From Strigamia acuminata (taxonomy: Eukaryota; Arthropoda; Chilopoda; Geophilomorpha; Linotaeniidae), in assembly GCA_949358305.1 (NCBI GenBank), contig CASHSZ010000129.1, positions 1 to 64,000 on the forward strand: 64,000 nucleotides of DNA. The letters run 5' to 3'. Shown here piece by piece: positions 22,032 through 31,605 of this stretch; positions within the stretch are counted from its first letter, which is position 1; each line of letters begins with the position of its first letter. The notes beneath the pieces are model-generated. The model searched no databases, was not told the origin of the DNA, and saw nothing but the letters and a program-made list of their open reading frames with translations. A program made the position numbers and the translations under genes.

Positions 22032-25000
22032 TCACCTCGGCGAAAATGTGGAGTAGCAATGGCGGTAGGATTTTCTCGCCTTCGGTCTGAGCTTGCGCGA
22101 ACGATAGTCGTCGCTTTGTGTATCCGCGCCATCTAGTGGCGGGTTTTTAAGTTGTTTTTCAGTGTTTTCAAGTTCTGTTTGCGGTTCAAATAATGATTTG
22201 AGAGAAATTTGGTCACTATCATCGATATAACGTTCTTTTGCTTTGATTTGCTTTGTTTTTGTTGGCTTATCCAGAATTTCAACAGCAATTTCTCCTTTTT
22301 TACTGATTTTTTTCACTTTTTCAGCAAATTTCACTTTCTTTTCTGGCATCTCTTTCAAAGCTTCGTCTATGTCTTCTTCAATTCTTGCTTTATACGGTTT
22401 CAACCTTTCTACGTTAACAATATCACTTTTCTTTCGTGTGGAATTAATAATTTCATAGTCATTTGGAGCTGTTCGTCGCACAATCTCGTAGGGGCCGGAA
22501 AATTGAGGTAAAAGCTTCTCTGACAGGCCAACTTTTCTATTTATGGTCTTCAAATAAACCAATTCACCTGGTTCAAATTCTTTGTTGACTCTATCTTTGT
22601 CGAATCTTTTCTTACTTTTCTCTGACTGCTTTTGAAGTCGTTCATTTGCAATTTTCCTAGCCTGTTGCATGAATTTTGATGTGCGTAACGTGAACTCTTT
22701 TTGGGGCAGATTTAGGTTAACATCTATTGTCAAATCCACATCATATCCTCGAAGAAGATAGTGCGGTGTGTAACCTGTTGTTTCATGAACTCCCGTGTTG
22801 TAGGAAAACAGGACAAATGGCAGGAACTCATCCCAATCGGTGTGATCATCATTAACATAACTTTGCAACATTTTTGCGAATGTCGCATTAAATCTTTCTG
22901 TTAATCCATTGGTCCTTGGGTGGTATCCTGAGGTGGTTTTATGCAAACTTTTGAATAGATTAGATACTTCTTCAATCATTTGGTTCCTGTATTCCGTTCC
23001 ACGGTCGCTTAAAATTTCTCTTGGGCTGCCTTCCTTAAGAATCACTTCATAAACCAAAGTCTTTGCTGCTTCTAGAGCTGTTCCTACTGGTGCAGCTCTT
23101 GCAATCACAGATCTTGACAAATAATCAGTCACAACGAAAACGTGTTTATTTCCTAGTTTTGACAATGGGAAAGGTCCAAGTGTGTCCATTCCAATCCGCT
23201 CGAATGGTTTTGAGACGGTTGACCACGGTTGCATTAGTCCTTTAGCTGGAGTTGTCATCGATTTTGCTTTTGCGCAGTTTTGGCAGGACAAGACGTATTT
23301 TCTAACGTCGGTGTAAATTCTTGTCCAAAAGAATCTTGTTCTTATTCGTTTCCACGTTTTTGCCAAACCTAAGTGAGCTCCTAGTAATCCGTCGTGCATT
23401 TCATGCAATACATCCTTCTGGAGTTGTTTCGGAACTACTAGCAATAATCCTTCTGTATTTAGGGAACTTGAAGAGTTTTTCTTCCTAAATAACGTTTTCT
23501 CGTGGAGCACGTACTGCTTAAGCGGTCGTCTCCTCTTCTTTGGAAGTTGCTCTAGGTTTTCAACTGCTGTAATTAGGTCCAGTAGTTTGGGATCCATCCT
23601 CTGTTGTGCAGGGAGGTCCAAATTTTCCAAGAAAAGCGAAGGTAATTTTTTTATTTCTTCTTCACTCATCTGGTCTGGTATCCTACTTAGTGCATCGGCA
23701 TCTGTGTGCTTTTTGCCGCTTTTATACACTATATCGAAATCAAAGTCTACTAATTGCAATGCCCATCTGGCTAAACGTCCATTGGGGTTTCGGACTGACT
23801 TCAGCCATTGGAGGGGTTGGTGGTCGGTTATTATTTGGAATTTCTGTCCGTACAAGTAAGGTCTGAATTTCTGTACTGCAAACATTATAGCGAGACACTC
23901 TCTTTCAGTGGCGGTGTAGTTTTGTTCCGCTGTGCTCATCAGTTTGCTTGCATACGCTACAACTCGCTCCTGGTTGTTGATCTTTTGCTTCAGAATGGCT
24001 CCCATTCCATACGCACTTGCGTCGGTTGATACTATGAATGGCTGTGCAAAGTCTGGATGCGCCAACACCGGTACTGTTATTAATGCATTTCGGAGTGTGA
24101 TGAACGCTGTATCGTGGGGTGGTCTCCAGTCAAACTTCTCGTCCTTTTTAGTGAGATTCACCAGAGGTTTAGAAATGTCTGCAAATCCCTTGATGAATTT
24201 TCGGTAATAAGAGCAGAGTCCTAAAAAACCACGTAGTTGTTTAACGTTCACAGGAAATGGAAACTTCGCGACTGCTTCCAGGTTCCTGGGATCTGGTGAA
24301 ACTCCATCAGCATCAACCACATGTCCTAAGTATCGAATGGTGTCGGTGGCAAACGTACATTTACTCAGCCTAACTTTCAGGTTTGCCATTCTGAGCTTTT
24401 CAAAAACTGCGTCCACATCCACGAGGTGCTGTTCGAATGTCTTCGAGAATATTATTAAATCATCGAGGTACGCTATGCATACCTTTCCCAAGAGGTTCCC
24501 AAGCACTTTATTCATCAATTTTTGAAAGGCGGCTGGGCTGTTACATAATCCCATTCCGAGGACATTAAACTCATAATGTCCGCTTGACGTCGTGAACGCT
24601 GTCTTTTCACGATCTTGTTCGTCTATTTCGACTTGGTGGTATCCCTGAATGAGATCCATCATCGAAAAATACTTCGCACCCGCTAGTTGATCTAGGGTGT
24701 CGTCGATACGTGGTAAGGGATAAACCATTTTCTTCGTTACTGCGTTTAAACGTCTCCAATCAACGCAAAATCTCCATCTGCCGTCTCTTTTCTTAATGAG
24801 TAGTACTGGTGCACTCCATGGGCTCTCGGATTCTCTAATTACTCCTTGTTCAAGTAACTTCTTTGTTTCAGCCTCCTCGATTTCTTTTTCCTTAATGGAT
24901 CGTCTATAAGATTGCAAGTGGATTGGAGGAGAGTCTCCTGTATCAATACGATGTTTTATTGCCTGTGCTCTGCCTAAGTCACTGTCAGATGTTGCAAATC

Positions 25001-25850
25001 TATCCGAATTCTTCTCTAGCAGCTGTCGCATCAATTCCTGTTGAGTTGGTGTCATATTCTCATTTGCCATGGCCTTGCTAAAGTCAAATTGATCAGCTCT
25101 TTTTTCATCTAACAAGCCAGACTCAATCACGTAAAATGCCTTTGCAACTGCTGAGTTTTTTCCTAAATAGATTGTCTTTTTAGTTGGATTCGCAACACGC
25201 AGAACTCCTTCACCTTTTCTGAATGTAGTCAATGTCTTGCAACAAATCACACCAAATCGATCGATTACTCCACTCAATGGTTCTACAAACAATTCGTCAT
25301 CAACTTTCTTTGCTATCTTTATTGGTACTACACATTCATGTAAAGCTGGTATCGTTATTGGTTTTAAAACTCGCGCAATATAGTTTTGTTCAGTGTAATT
25401 CTTTGACATTGGGAAAACTTCTTGTTGTTTATCTTTTGGCCCTACAAAGATCTTCTGTTGGTCATAGTCGAGCTGGCACCTTGCAGATCTCAAAAAATTA
25501 TCTCCTAGCAGTAAATGGTTGCCAAATCCGCTGACAATCAGCACTTCAATAGTATGTTGTTGTTGTCCAACGTCAATGGTAATCTTGGTTTTTCCTACTG
25601 GGGTTATCAATGAACCATCTACAACTCTAAGTCGAACATGTGGACATGGTTGGTATTTGAGCTGCAGAGTTCTTACCAAATCTTCATTAATGATGTTGCG
25701 ATAACCTCCGGAATCCAAGACACCAGTGACTTCCAAACCATTCACTACTACTGGAATCTGCAAAAGTTCATCTGTGGCGTTCAGCTCAATGATTTCTAAT
25801 TTTCTCTTTTTGAATTTCTTCTTGTTTTTCCGTCTTTGTGGCCATTCTAG
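22032..25850 (-). CDS. pol: Pol polyprotein (protease, RT, RNase H, integrase)
   Basis: The frame is unbroken to a TGA at 22032-22034 and is reached from gag by a -1 shift, so it has no start codon of its own. Residues are numbered from the codon at 25763. Protease: DSG at 17-19, followed by LLLGDNF at 84-90. Reverse transcriptase: about 290-480, with first catalytic Asp370 (FSMMD) and YLDD at 432-435. RNase H: about 575-695, with Asp581, an acidic cluster at 620-622, Asp647 and HTDADALSR at 686-694. Integrase: zinc finger His790, His797, Cys827, Cys830; catalytic Asp860, Asp920 and Glu956 (35 residues between the last two, the usual spacing); GPY/F module SGPYEIV at 1089-1095. A Lys/Glu-rich tail of about 120 residues follows, with no chromodomain. 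All catalytic residues are present. It makes cDNA from the element RNA and integrates it. Confidence 0.97.
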   Translation of the reverse strand, partial: LEWPQRRKNKKKFKKRKLEIIELNATDELLQIPVVVNGLEVTGVLDSGGYRNIINEDLVRTLQLKYQPCPHVRLRVVDGSLITPVGKTKITIDVGQQQHTIEVLIVSGFGNHLLLGDNFLRSARCQLDYDQQKIFVGPKDKQQEVFPMSKNYTEQNYIARVLKPITIPALHECVVPIKIAKKVDDELFVEPLSGVIDRFGVICCKTLTTFRKGEGVLRVANPTKKTIYLGKNSAVAKAFYVIESGLLDEKRADQFDFSKAMANENMTPTQQELMRQLLEKNSDRFATSDSDLGRAQAIKHRIDTGDSPPIHLQSYRRSIKEKEIEEAETKKLLEQGVIRESESPWSAPVLLIKKRDGRWRFCVDWRRLNAVTKKMVYPLPRIDDTLDQLAGAKYFSMMDLIQGYHQVEIDEQDREKTAFTTSSGHYEFNVLGMGLCNSPAAFQKLMNKVLGNLLGKVCIAYLDDLIIFSKTFEQHLVDVDAVFEKLRMANLKVRLSKCTFATDTIRYLGHVVDADGVSPDPRNLEAVAKFPFPVNVKQLRGFLGLCSYYRKFIKGFADISKPLVNLTKKDEKFDWRPPHDTAFITLRNALITVPVLAHPDFAQPFIVSTDASAYGMGAILKQKINNQERVVAYASKLMSTAEQNYTATERECLAIMFAVQKFRPYLYGQKFQIITDHQPLQWLKSVRNPNGRLARWALQLVDFDFDIVYKSGKKHTDADALSRIPDQMSEEEIKKLPSLFLENLDLPAQQRMDPKLLDLITAVENLEQLPKKRRRPLKQYVLHEKTLFRKKNSSSSLNTEGLLLVVPKQLQKDVLHEMHDGLLGAHLGLAKTWKRIRTRFFWTRIYTDVRKYVLSCQNCAKAKSMTTPAKGLMQPWSTVSKPFERIGMDTLGPFPLSKLGNKHVFVVTDYLSRSVIARAAPVGTALEAAKTLVYEVILKEGSPREILSDRGTEYRNQMIEEVSNLFKSLHKTTSGYHPRTNGLTERFNATFAKMLQSYVNDDHTDWDEFLPFVLFSYNTGVHETTGYTPHYLLRGYDVDLTIDVNLNLPQKEFTLRTSKFMQQARKIANERLQKQSEKSKKRFDKDRVNKEFEPGELVYLKTINRKVGLSEKLLPQFSGPYEIVRRTAPNDYEIINSTRKKSDIVNVERLKPYKARIEEDIDEALKEMPEKKVKFAEKVKKISKKGEIAVEILDKPTKTKQIKAKERYIDDSDQISLKSLFEPQTELENTEKQLKNPPLDGADTQSDDYRSRKLRPKARKSYRHCYSTFSPR

Positions 25851-27349
25851 TTTCCCGATTGATTAGCTGGTCCACCACGTGGGGCTCCTCGTTGACCTCG
25901 GCCTCCTTGGTAATTTTCAATGAAATTTTTACCTTTATAGTTTGGATTTCGTGGGTGACCTTGGTTATTTGGATTCCCCTGTCTTTGACCTTGTTGTTGT
26001 TGTTGCGGTGGATTCCATTGCTGTTGTGGCTGTTGTTGTTGTTGGAATCCTTGGCCAGAATTATTCCACTGATTATTCCAATTGCCTCTGTTTTGACCTT
26101 TATTATTATTCCATCCTCTACCTTGGTTCCAATTACTGTTGTTATTCCACCATCCACGTTGTTGTCCAGGTCGTCCTCTAAAGTTTCCTCTATTATAGAA
26201 CTGGGCCTGGTTTGGATGTGGCGTATACCATTGATTTTGGTAGAAGACTGGAGTGACCTCTGCATATTGAACGTCCCCAAACTGCTGCTGTTGTCTTAGC
26301 ACTTTGACCTCTGCTAACAACTCGTCTTTTGTTTTATTGACGTCGCTCGGTTCTACCAAGCAACTCGGTGTCACCTCACCTGTTGTATCAACAGCTTTTT
26401 GCAGTAGGGTTAGTAAAACTTCTGCAGGATCCTCATTGAATGCGTGGGCTTCCAACAATCCAAGTTGTGATGTTAATTGGTCCAACGTCTTTGGGTAATT
26501 GGCTACTAATTTATCTCTGATCACCTTCTTCATTCCTTGAAACACGTGAAATATCTTTTGATCTTCCGTGAACGACGGTCTTGCATAAGAGCATTCCTTT
26601 AATATTTTCTGCATGTGTTCCAAAGCTGTTCCGTCCTTGTGCTGCATTGCTTGTAATTTCGCCAAAATTGCTGTTATTTGTCGTCGAAATTTTGTTTTCA
26701 ACGCATCTTTCCATTCAGTCCAAGTTCTAGTCGGATGTAATGGAAGTTGGTCTAAATACCACGATGATGCAGAATGTTTCAGCACAATTGACAGATGTTT
26801 AATTCTTTCAGTATCATCGGCAATCGTATCTTCGTATCCAATTAACCATGTGTCGATATTTCCAGTGGCTGGATCAAAATCAACTGGATTTCTTCTATTA
26901 ACCACTAAATTTTGTAATACTGTTTGTATTGCCAACATTTCTGGTGATGGCGAAGCATTAGCCATCTTAATTGGAGATTGTTCTTTATTAATACACAAAT
27001 ATGAAAGTTCTAAATTTGGTTGCTCCTCAACGTCTTGGAAAATGTCCTTCTCGTCTGCGTCGTCTAGATCACTCTGTTCCCGTATCAATAGTTCTCCTAA
27101 TTGCTCCACCTCGTGTGGAAACAATTCAGCTTGAAGATCAGCACTAACAACTCGTATAAGGTGCTGTTGCGGGGTTTCACCTTCCCTTTTTTGAGTTTTA
27201 AGTTCCTCTTTGGGTTTTGGCTTCCTCTTTCGCTCAGTCACCTTGACGCTCAATGCTGTCTCTTCTTCCAACTCCTCTTCTTTCTTAACACCTGAGAGCA
27301 GGTAATCCGTTACGTATTTTGAAAACGCGTAACGTCTAGAGTCCGCAAT
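25847..27349 (-). CDS. gag: Gag (capsid/nucleocapsid) of the gypsy element
   Basis: The frame is open from 27352 to the TAG at 25847-25849. Residues are numbered from the codon at 27271. A charged N-terminal region (1-102) is followed by a Retrotrans_gag-type core (about 140-260; W142, then WYLDQLP at 171-177 and W184/W187 within WTEWKDAL), which assembles the particle shell. Residues 353-474 are Asn/Gln/Gly-rich with repeated RG and GGRG motifs. No CCHC zinc knuckle is present, so RNA binding is probably by the RG-rich tail. The start is unclear. The first in-frame ATG is at 26963-26965 (residue 103) in a good context (AAGATGG), but the preceding 100 codons look coding. At the head of the frame, codon 27347-27349 is ATT. 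Initiation may be at a non-AUG codon or at residue 103. Confidence 0.9.
   Translation of the reverse strand: MADSRRYAFSKYVTDYLLSGVKKEEELEEETALSVKVTERKRKPKPKEELKTQKREGETPQQHLIRVVSADLQAELFPHEVEQLGELLIREQSDLDDADEKDIFQDVEEQPNLELSYLCINKEQSPIKMANASPSPEMLAIQTVLQNLVVNRRNPVDFDPATGNIDTWLIGYEDTIADDTERIKHLSIVLKHSASSWYLDQLPLHPTRTWTEWKDALKTKFRRQITAILAKLQAMQHKDGTALEHMQKILKECSYARPSFTEDQKIFHVFQGMKKVIRDKLVANYPKTLDQLTSQLGLLEAHAFNEDPAEVLLTLLQKAVDTTGEVTPSCLVEPSDVNKTKDELLAEVKVLRQQQQFGDVQYAEVTPVFYQNQWYTPHPNQAQFYNRGNFRGRPGQQRGWWNNNSNWNQGRGWNNNKGQNRGNWNNQWNNSGQGFQQQQQPQQQWNPPQQQQQGQRQGNPNNQGHPRNPNYKGKNFIENYQGGRGQRGAPRGGPANQSGN
25850..25856 (-). promoter_or_regulatory. -1 ribosomal frameshift site between gag and pol
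   Basis: On the minus strand the heptamer G-GGA-AAC (gag codons GGA, AAC) is immediately followed by the gag stop TAG. This is the canonical X-XXY-YYZ form. The pol frame is closed by a TAA at 25863-25865 just upstream, so any shift must occur within about 16 bases, and the heptamer lies inside that window. I see no strong stem downstream within the usual 5-9-base spacing; a weak TGGC/GCCA pairing some 60 bases apart is possible. Confidence 0.85.
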
Positions 27350-27352
27350 GAT

Positions 27353-28345
27353 TTATTAAATGTAGAGAAGACACAATCCTTTGGGTCGAAGCAATTCCTT
27401 TTTATTGATAAACACTTTTCACAAAACACTTTCACTTTCTGAAACAAATTCAATAATTAAACAATTCAATTTTCACGGTCATTTATAAAAAACACTAAAT
27501 AACTATCAGTAAATATTCAACAAAATATCCTGAAAAACAATCAATTATCAAACAATCCACTTCAAAACAATTCAATTTTCATAGTCATTATCTTTATATA
27601 ATTCAAAATATCAAAACAATCAAATTTTCACGGTCATTTTTCAAAATTGTCAAAATTTTCATTAGTAAATATTCAAGAAAACTCTTTATTAGTAATTCTT
27701 TACAAAATCCCCCGAAAAAGAAACAAATTCACTAATAAATCTGAACAATATATCTTATTAATATTCAATTCCATCAAAACACTTTATCAATGAACAATTT
27801 ACAAAATATTCTGAGATTCAAAACTATTCATTAGCAAATTCAGGTAATTTCTCTCTATTAATTCTCAATTTTATCAAAAACACCATAAATAAATTCTTTA
27901 TCAAATAAACAATTTCATCATAAACAATTCACAAATTCAAATTTCATTCAATTATTAAATCAAACAACACCAACTGTAAAGTCATCCAATTAAATATTCA
28001 ATTGCTTTATTTAGCTTTTCTACTTTTAACTTCATTAACTCTAATTGACTCTATTAACAATGAGTCACTCTTATTTTTCCTATGATTTCTTGCAGTGAGT
28101 CATGCATATTCAAATTAGGTTGGGATCTTTCTAAATTTTATAAGGTTTTCAAACAATTTTTAAAGCTAATTTTCACCAATTTTAACTCTAATTTTGCCAA
28201 TTTTTGAGTTTTTCAACTCTAGATTTTGATTTCTTAACCTAATTTTGCAAATTTTTAATGAATTTTCACAAATTTTGACTATTTTTTATTAAATTTTCAA
28301 ATTTGGGTTTTTTCTATTTTAATTTTGGGGCAGTGTTTGGGGAAA
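27353..28345 (-). other. 5' leader of the gypsy element
   Basis: About 1 kb of A/T-rich sequence lies between the primer site and gag, with no supportable ORF. It contains degenerate direct repeats built around TCAATTTTCACGGTCATT (plus strand, near 27465, 27570 and 27625). Long leaders of this kind often carry packaging signals. That role is an inference. Confidence 0.65.
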
Positions 28346-28360
28346 CCGCAATCTCCACCA
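28346..28360 (-). promoter_or_regulatory. Primer-binding site, tRNA-Ala-like
   Basis: On the minus strand, three bases inside the 5' LTR, TGGTGGAGATTGCGG begins. Its first ten bases complement the usual 3' end of animal tRNA-Ala (ATCTCCACCA), and the remaining five match only partly. It primes minus-strand cDNA synthesis. The tRNA identity rests on recalled tRNA sequence and is moderately sure. Confidence 0.7.
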
Positions 28361-28363
28361 CTT

Positions 28364-28941
28364 TGTTATGTGGGATTTAGGCCCACTTGAGGCTACCCAC
28401 ACAACTGGGATATGATAGGAAATAAAGAGTCATTTTAATTAGGTTTAAATTCAATCTAGTTTTTATTTAACCAGACAGCAAAGCTGTTTGATTATTCTTT
28501 CAAATGGATGAGTTTACTCTGTTTACATTGGCACAATTCTTAAACTCAAATAATGAACTACATAAATTATATAAATTATATAAACTCTAATTATAAATCA
28601 TAAGTGACACTCTGAATTGAGATGCAATCTGAAACTATTAAATGGTGATTAAATTAATAACAATTTCTGCAGCCAGCCAAGAACAGGCTGACATTGGATA
28701 GGAGGGATTTGAGTTCACTCTCAAGTGAGAGCCGGAAGAGAACTGTCAAACTTGGGCGGATTCACTTCACAGGAAAGCTCCTGTTACCCCCTTTAACTAA
28801 TTGATAAGTCCAGTGACGAGGCAATGATGTAATCGATTGCCAACGCCATCTATGGACGAAATTTAGCAACTTTTATCCGAATTATAGCCGAATTACGCGA
28901 TACGGGTCGTCCGTTGATCGGGACGGCCTGTACGCGTAGCA
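28364..28941 (-). repeat. 5' LTR of the gypsy element
   Basis: This 578-bp LTR provides the promoter for minus-strand transcription towards gag. It ends at 28941 and is followed by the ATAT duplicate (28942-28945), after which the satellite continues with CTCTGAACG. The TATATAA-rich stretch near 28560-28590 is a candidate TATA region. Confidence 0.93.
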
Positions 28942-30031
28942 ATATCTCTGAACGTTCAGAAATAGTGTTTAAACCTTAGTAGAAGGCTCCAATGTAAGTT
29001 TTAGAAACATCCAACCAATGATTTGGGAGAATAAACTTTTGATCTCATCACAGTTGACTTAGCACAAACACCACAAGACCAATGTCTCTGAATGTTCAGA
29101 AATAGTGATTAAACCTTAGTAGAAGCCTTCAATATAAGTTTTAGCAACACCCAAGCATTAAATTTTGAAAAAAAAATTTTGAGCTCATTTCACATCGCAG
29201 TTGACTTAGCACAAACACCACAAGACCAATGTCTCTGAATGTTCAGAAATAGTGTTTAAACCTTAGTAGAAGGCTCCAATGTAAGTTTTAGAAACATCCA
29301 ACCAATGATTTTGGAGAATAGACTTTTGATCTCATCACAGTTGACTTAGCACAAACACCACAAGTCCAATGTCTCTGAATGTTTAGAAATAGTGTTTAAA
29401 CCTTAGTAGAAGCCTTCAATATAAGTTTTAGCAACACCCAAGCAATAAATTTTGAAAAAAAAATTTTGAGCTTATTTCACATCGCAGTTGACTTAGCACA
29501 AACACCACAAGACCAATGTCTCTGAATGTTCAGAAATAGTGTTTAAACCTTAGTAGAAGGCTCCAATGTAAGTTTTAGAAACATCCAACCGATGATTTGG
29601 GCGAATAGACTTTTGATCTCATCACAGTTGACTTAGCACAAACACCACAAGACCAATGTCTCTGAATATTCAGAAATAGTGTTTAAACCTTAGTAGAAGG
29701 CTCCAATGTAAGTTTTAGAAACATTCAACCGATGATTTGGGAGAATAGACTTTTGATCTCATCACAGTTGACTTAGCACAAACACCACAAGACCAATGTC
29801 TCTGAATGTTCAGAAATAGTGTTTAAACCTTAGTAGAAGGCTCCAATGTAAGTTTTAGAAACATTCAACCGATGATTTGGGAGAATAGACTTTTGATCTC
29901 ATCACAGTTGACTTAGCACAAACACCACAAGACCAATGTCTCTGAATGTTCAGAAATAGTGTTTAAACCTTAGTAGAAGGCTCCAATGTAAGTTTTAGAA
30001 ACATCCAACCAATGATTTGGGAGAATAGACT
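28942..30031. repeat. Satellite block 5
   Basis: About eight monomers lie between the gypsy element and the solo LTR, in phase with block 4 once the gypsy element and one ATAT are removed. Monomer order from about 28980 follows that of 550-1700 in block 1, including the rare GTGATTAAACC variant (679 and 29108), so the two stretches are related by duplication. It ends at the GACT duplicate (30028-30031) of the solo LTR. Confidence 0.95.
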
Positions 30032-31605
30032 TGTTGCGAGCAAGAACGCAACAAAAAGATCTGGAGATTTCACGTTGTTTATTTTCTGAAAGAGAGAAAA
30101 GGCTTTTTAATTTTGTTGTCAAGTTTGAATAGATTTGCAACTCTTATCTGACATGTCCAGTTGGTTTGCTGCCTTGTTGTCACGATCCTGGAAGTTCAAG
30201 GGGGTTGTCACTTCGCTTGCCACACCTGGAATGTTTGGAAGTTGTGTTTTTAGTCTTTTGGCATTGTTTTATGTGTCTTTTTCACTTGTTTGTGTTATTT
30301 CTAGTATTTATAAGTTTTCTCCTGTTTCCAGTTCACTTGTGAGAGAGATAGGCGTGCATCGGCAAGATGGCCGCCATAGCATAAGTGAGCTGGGAAACAG
30401 GAGAACTTGAAATAAGCACAATTGCAGTTTTAGTGCTTGTTTCACTGGTAATTTAATTTATACTAACTTGTATTGGTGTTTAAGGTAGTCCACAGGTGTC
30501 TTGGGTCGCTGGATGGACGTTGGACATCGTTTGTGAGCGTTTGCGAGCGTCGGGCGTGAGCGCACGCCTTGCGACGCCTCTCGTGGTCGTATGGGTCCTG
30601 CAAATGAGTTGAATCGGTCGGGTTTCAATGTCCAAGCACTGGGAAAGTTGTACTGACCGTTCTAGGACGCAGATCCATCGTTGAGAAGGCCTGTGAGTCG
30701 CCCGCGACCTTGTCTGGCTCCATTCACGTCATTTTAGCAGTTGCATGGTCGCCATCTTAGATTTGGTGCTGCACTGGTGCCCTGTCATTGTTTCTTTTGG
30801 GGTTTTAATGGAACCTGGACATAGGGAATATTTACTAGTTATTGTTTGTATATTTACCAATATTAGTTGATGTTAATCTAAGCTTTTACTTTTGTTATTG
30901 CATGGTTGTTAAGGGGTTAAAACTGTGACACGTTGCGCCCTCTTTTGGTGGTGATTGGGTTTGGGCTCAGCATTGTGTTTTGAGTGTAACTAATGTTAGT
31001 TTTAGCCTTTGAATTATTTGTTAAGTTTAAGTGAAGTGCTGTTTGCACAGGTCATACTGTTATCAAGGTGTTAGGTTAAGTTTTGTCTTTATTTATGTTA
31101 AGTTTGACATCTGTTGTAGATATACGGAAACCTTGTCGGCACTATTGTTATTATTCAAATCTGTATTGTTTGGTCACTGACATTTATTGTAATCAGGTGA
31201 CCAGTTGTTAAGAGTAGGTTGCTAAAGAAGCAACAGTTGTTATCAGTTGTTAAGTATTAAAACCAGTTGTTATTTTTTCCTCCTTCTTTGGATAATTTAT
31301 TCCTGGGTTTCTTTTACTTCAACAATCATGATGGCTTGTGAGTAGAGAGCTTTGCCTGCTCTCCTCCTCCCTGGGAGCACGGAATTTCTACCCAGCGGCT
31401 AAAGAGGTTTTGCCAATCACTTCATCTAAATGCAGTCAGGCCTAGTTTCATGCAGTCAGGCCTAACCTTTCTTCAAGTTAGGCTTATGCTCAGCGAGAGG
31501 ATTTCAACTTGTCTCTTCAACCACTATACAGTCTCGGGCGGTTTCCAGAGTTTGGTGACCAATTCGCCAGTTTTTTTCCTGTGAGATCCAAGGTTGTTTG
31601 CTACA
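30032..31605 (+). mobile_element. Solo LTR of the non-coding LTR element family
   Basis: This 1,574-bp copy of the LTR at 3246-4824 has the same TGTTGCG and GCTACA ends, flanked by GACT duplications of the satellite (30028-30031 and 31606-31609). It differs from the two young LTRs by dozens of substitutions and several small indels, so it is an older insertion or another subfamily. Recombination between the two LTRs of a full element removes the interior and leaves one LTR with intact duplications, as here. The AATAAA hexamer is lost. A 91-codon frame at 30135-30410 is judged to be chance. Confidence 0.92.

Larger units (their letters stand above)
20479..28941 (-). mobile_element. Ty3/gypsy LTR retrotransposon, apparently intact
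   Basis: This 8,463-bp element is transcribed right to left. In its own order it has a 5' LTR (28364-28941), a primer-binding site (28346-28360), a leader, gag (ends 25847), pol in the -1 frame (ends 22032), a polypurine tract (21057-21068) and a 3' LTR (20479-21056). It is flanked by ATAT at 20475-20478 and 28942-28945. The protease, reverse transcriptase, RNase H, integrase order places it in Ty3/gypsy (Metaviridae). There is no env and no chromodomain. LTRs look identical and pol is unbroken, so insertion is recent and the element may be active. The lack of an in-frame ATG at the gag start is the one possible defect. A 4-bp duplication fits several insect-type clades such as mdg1/412 or CsRn1, but I cannot place it further. 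Confidence 0.95.

Noticed and set aside
22032-22400. Chromodomain or env at the end of the gypsy element
   Set aside because: The integrase tail is Lys/Glu-rich without the aromatic chromodomain pattern, and no signal peptide or membrane segment follows.
25786-26280. 164-codon minus-strand frame overlapping the gag end
   Set aside because: It is the third frame across the low-complexity Gag tail and does not lead into pol. Pol is reached from gag itself at GGGAAAC.
22209-27295. Plus-strand frames within the gypsy element
   Set aside because: They are antisense shadows of gag and pol.
30135-30410. 91-codon plus-strand frame in the solo LTR
   Set aside because: The frame is not conserved in the young LTRs and no domain is visible.
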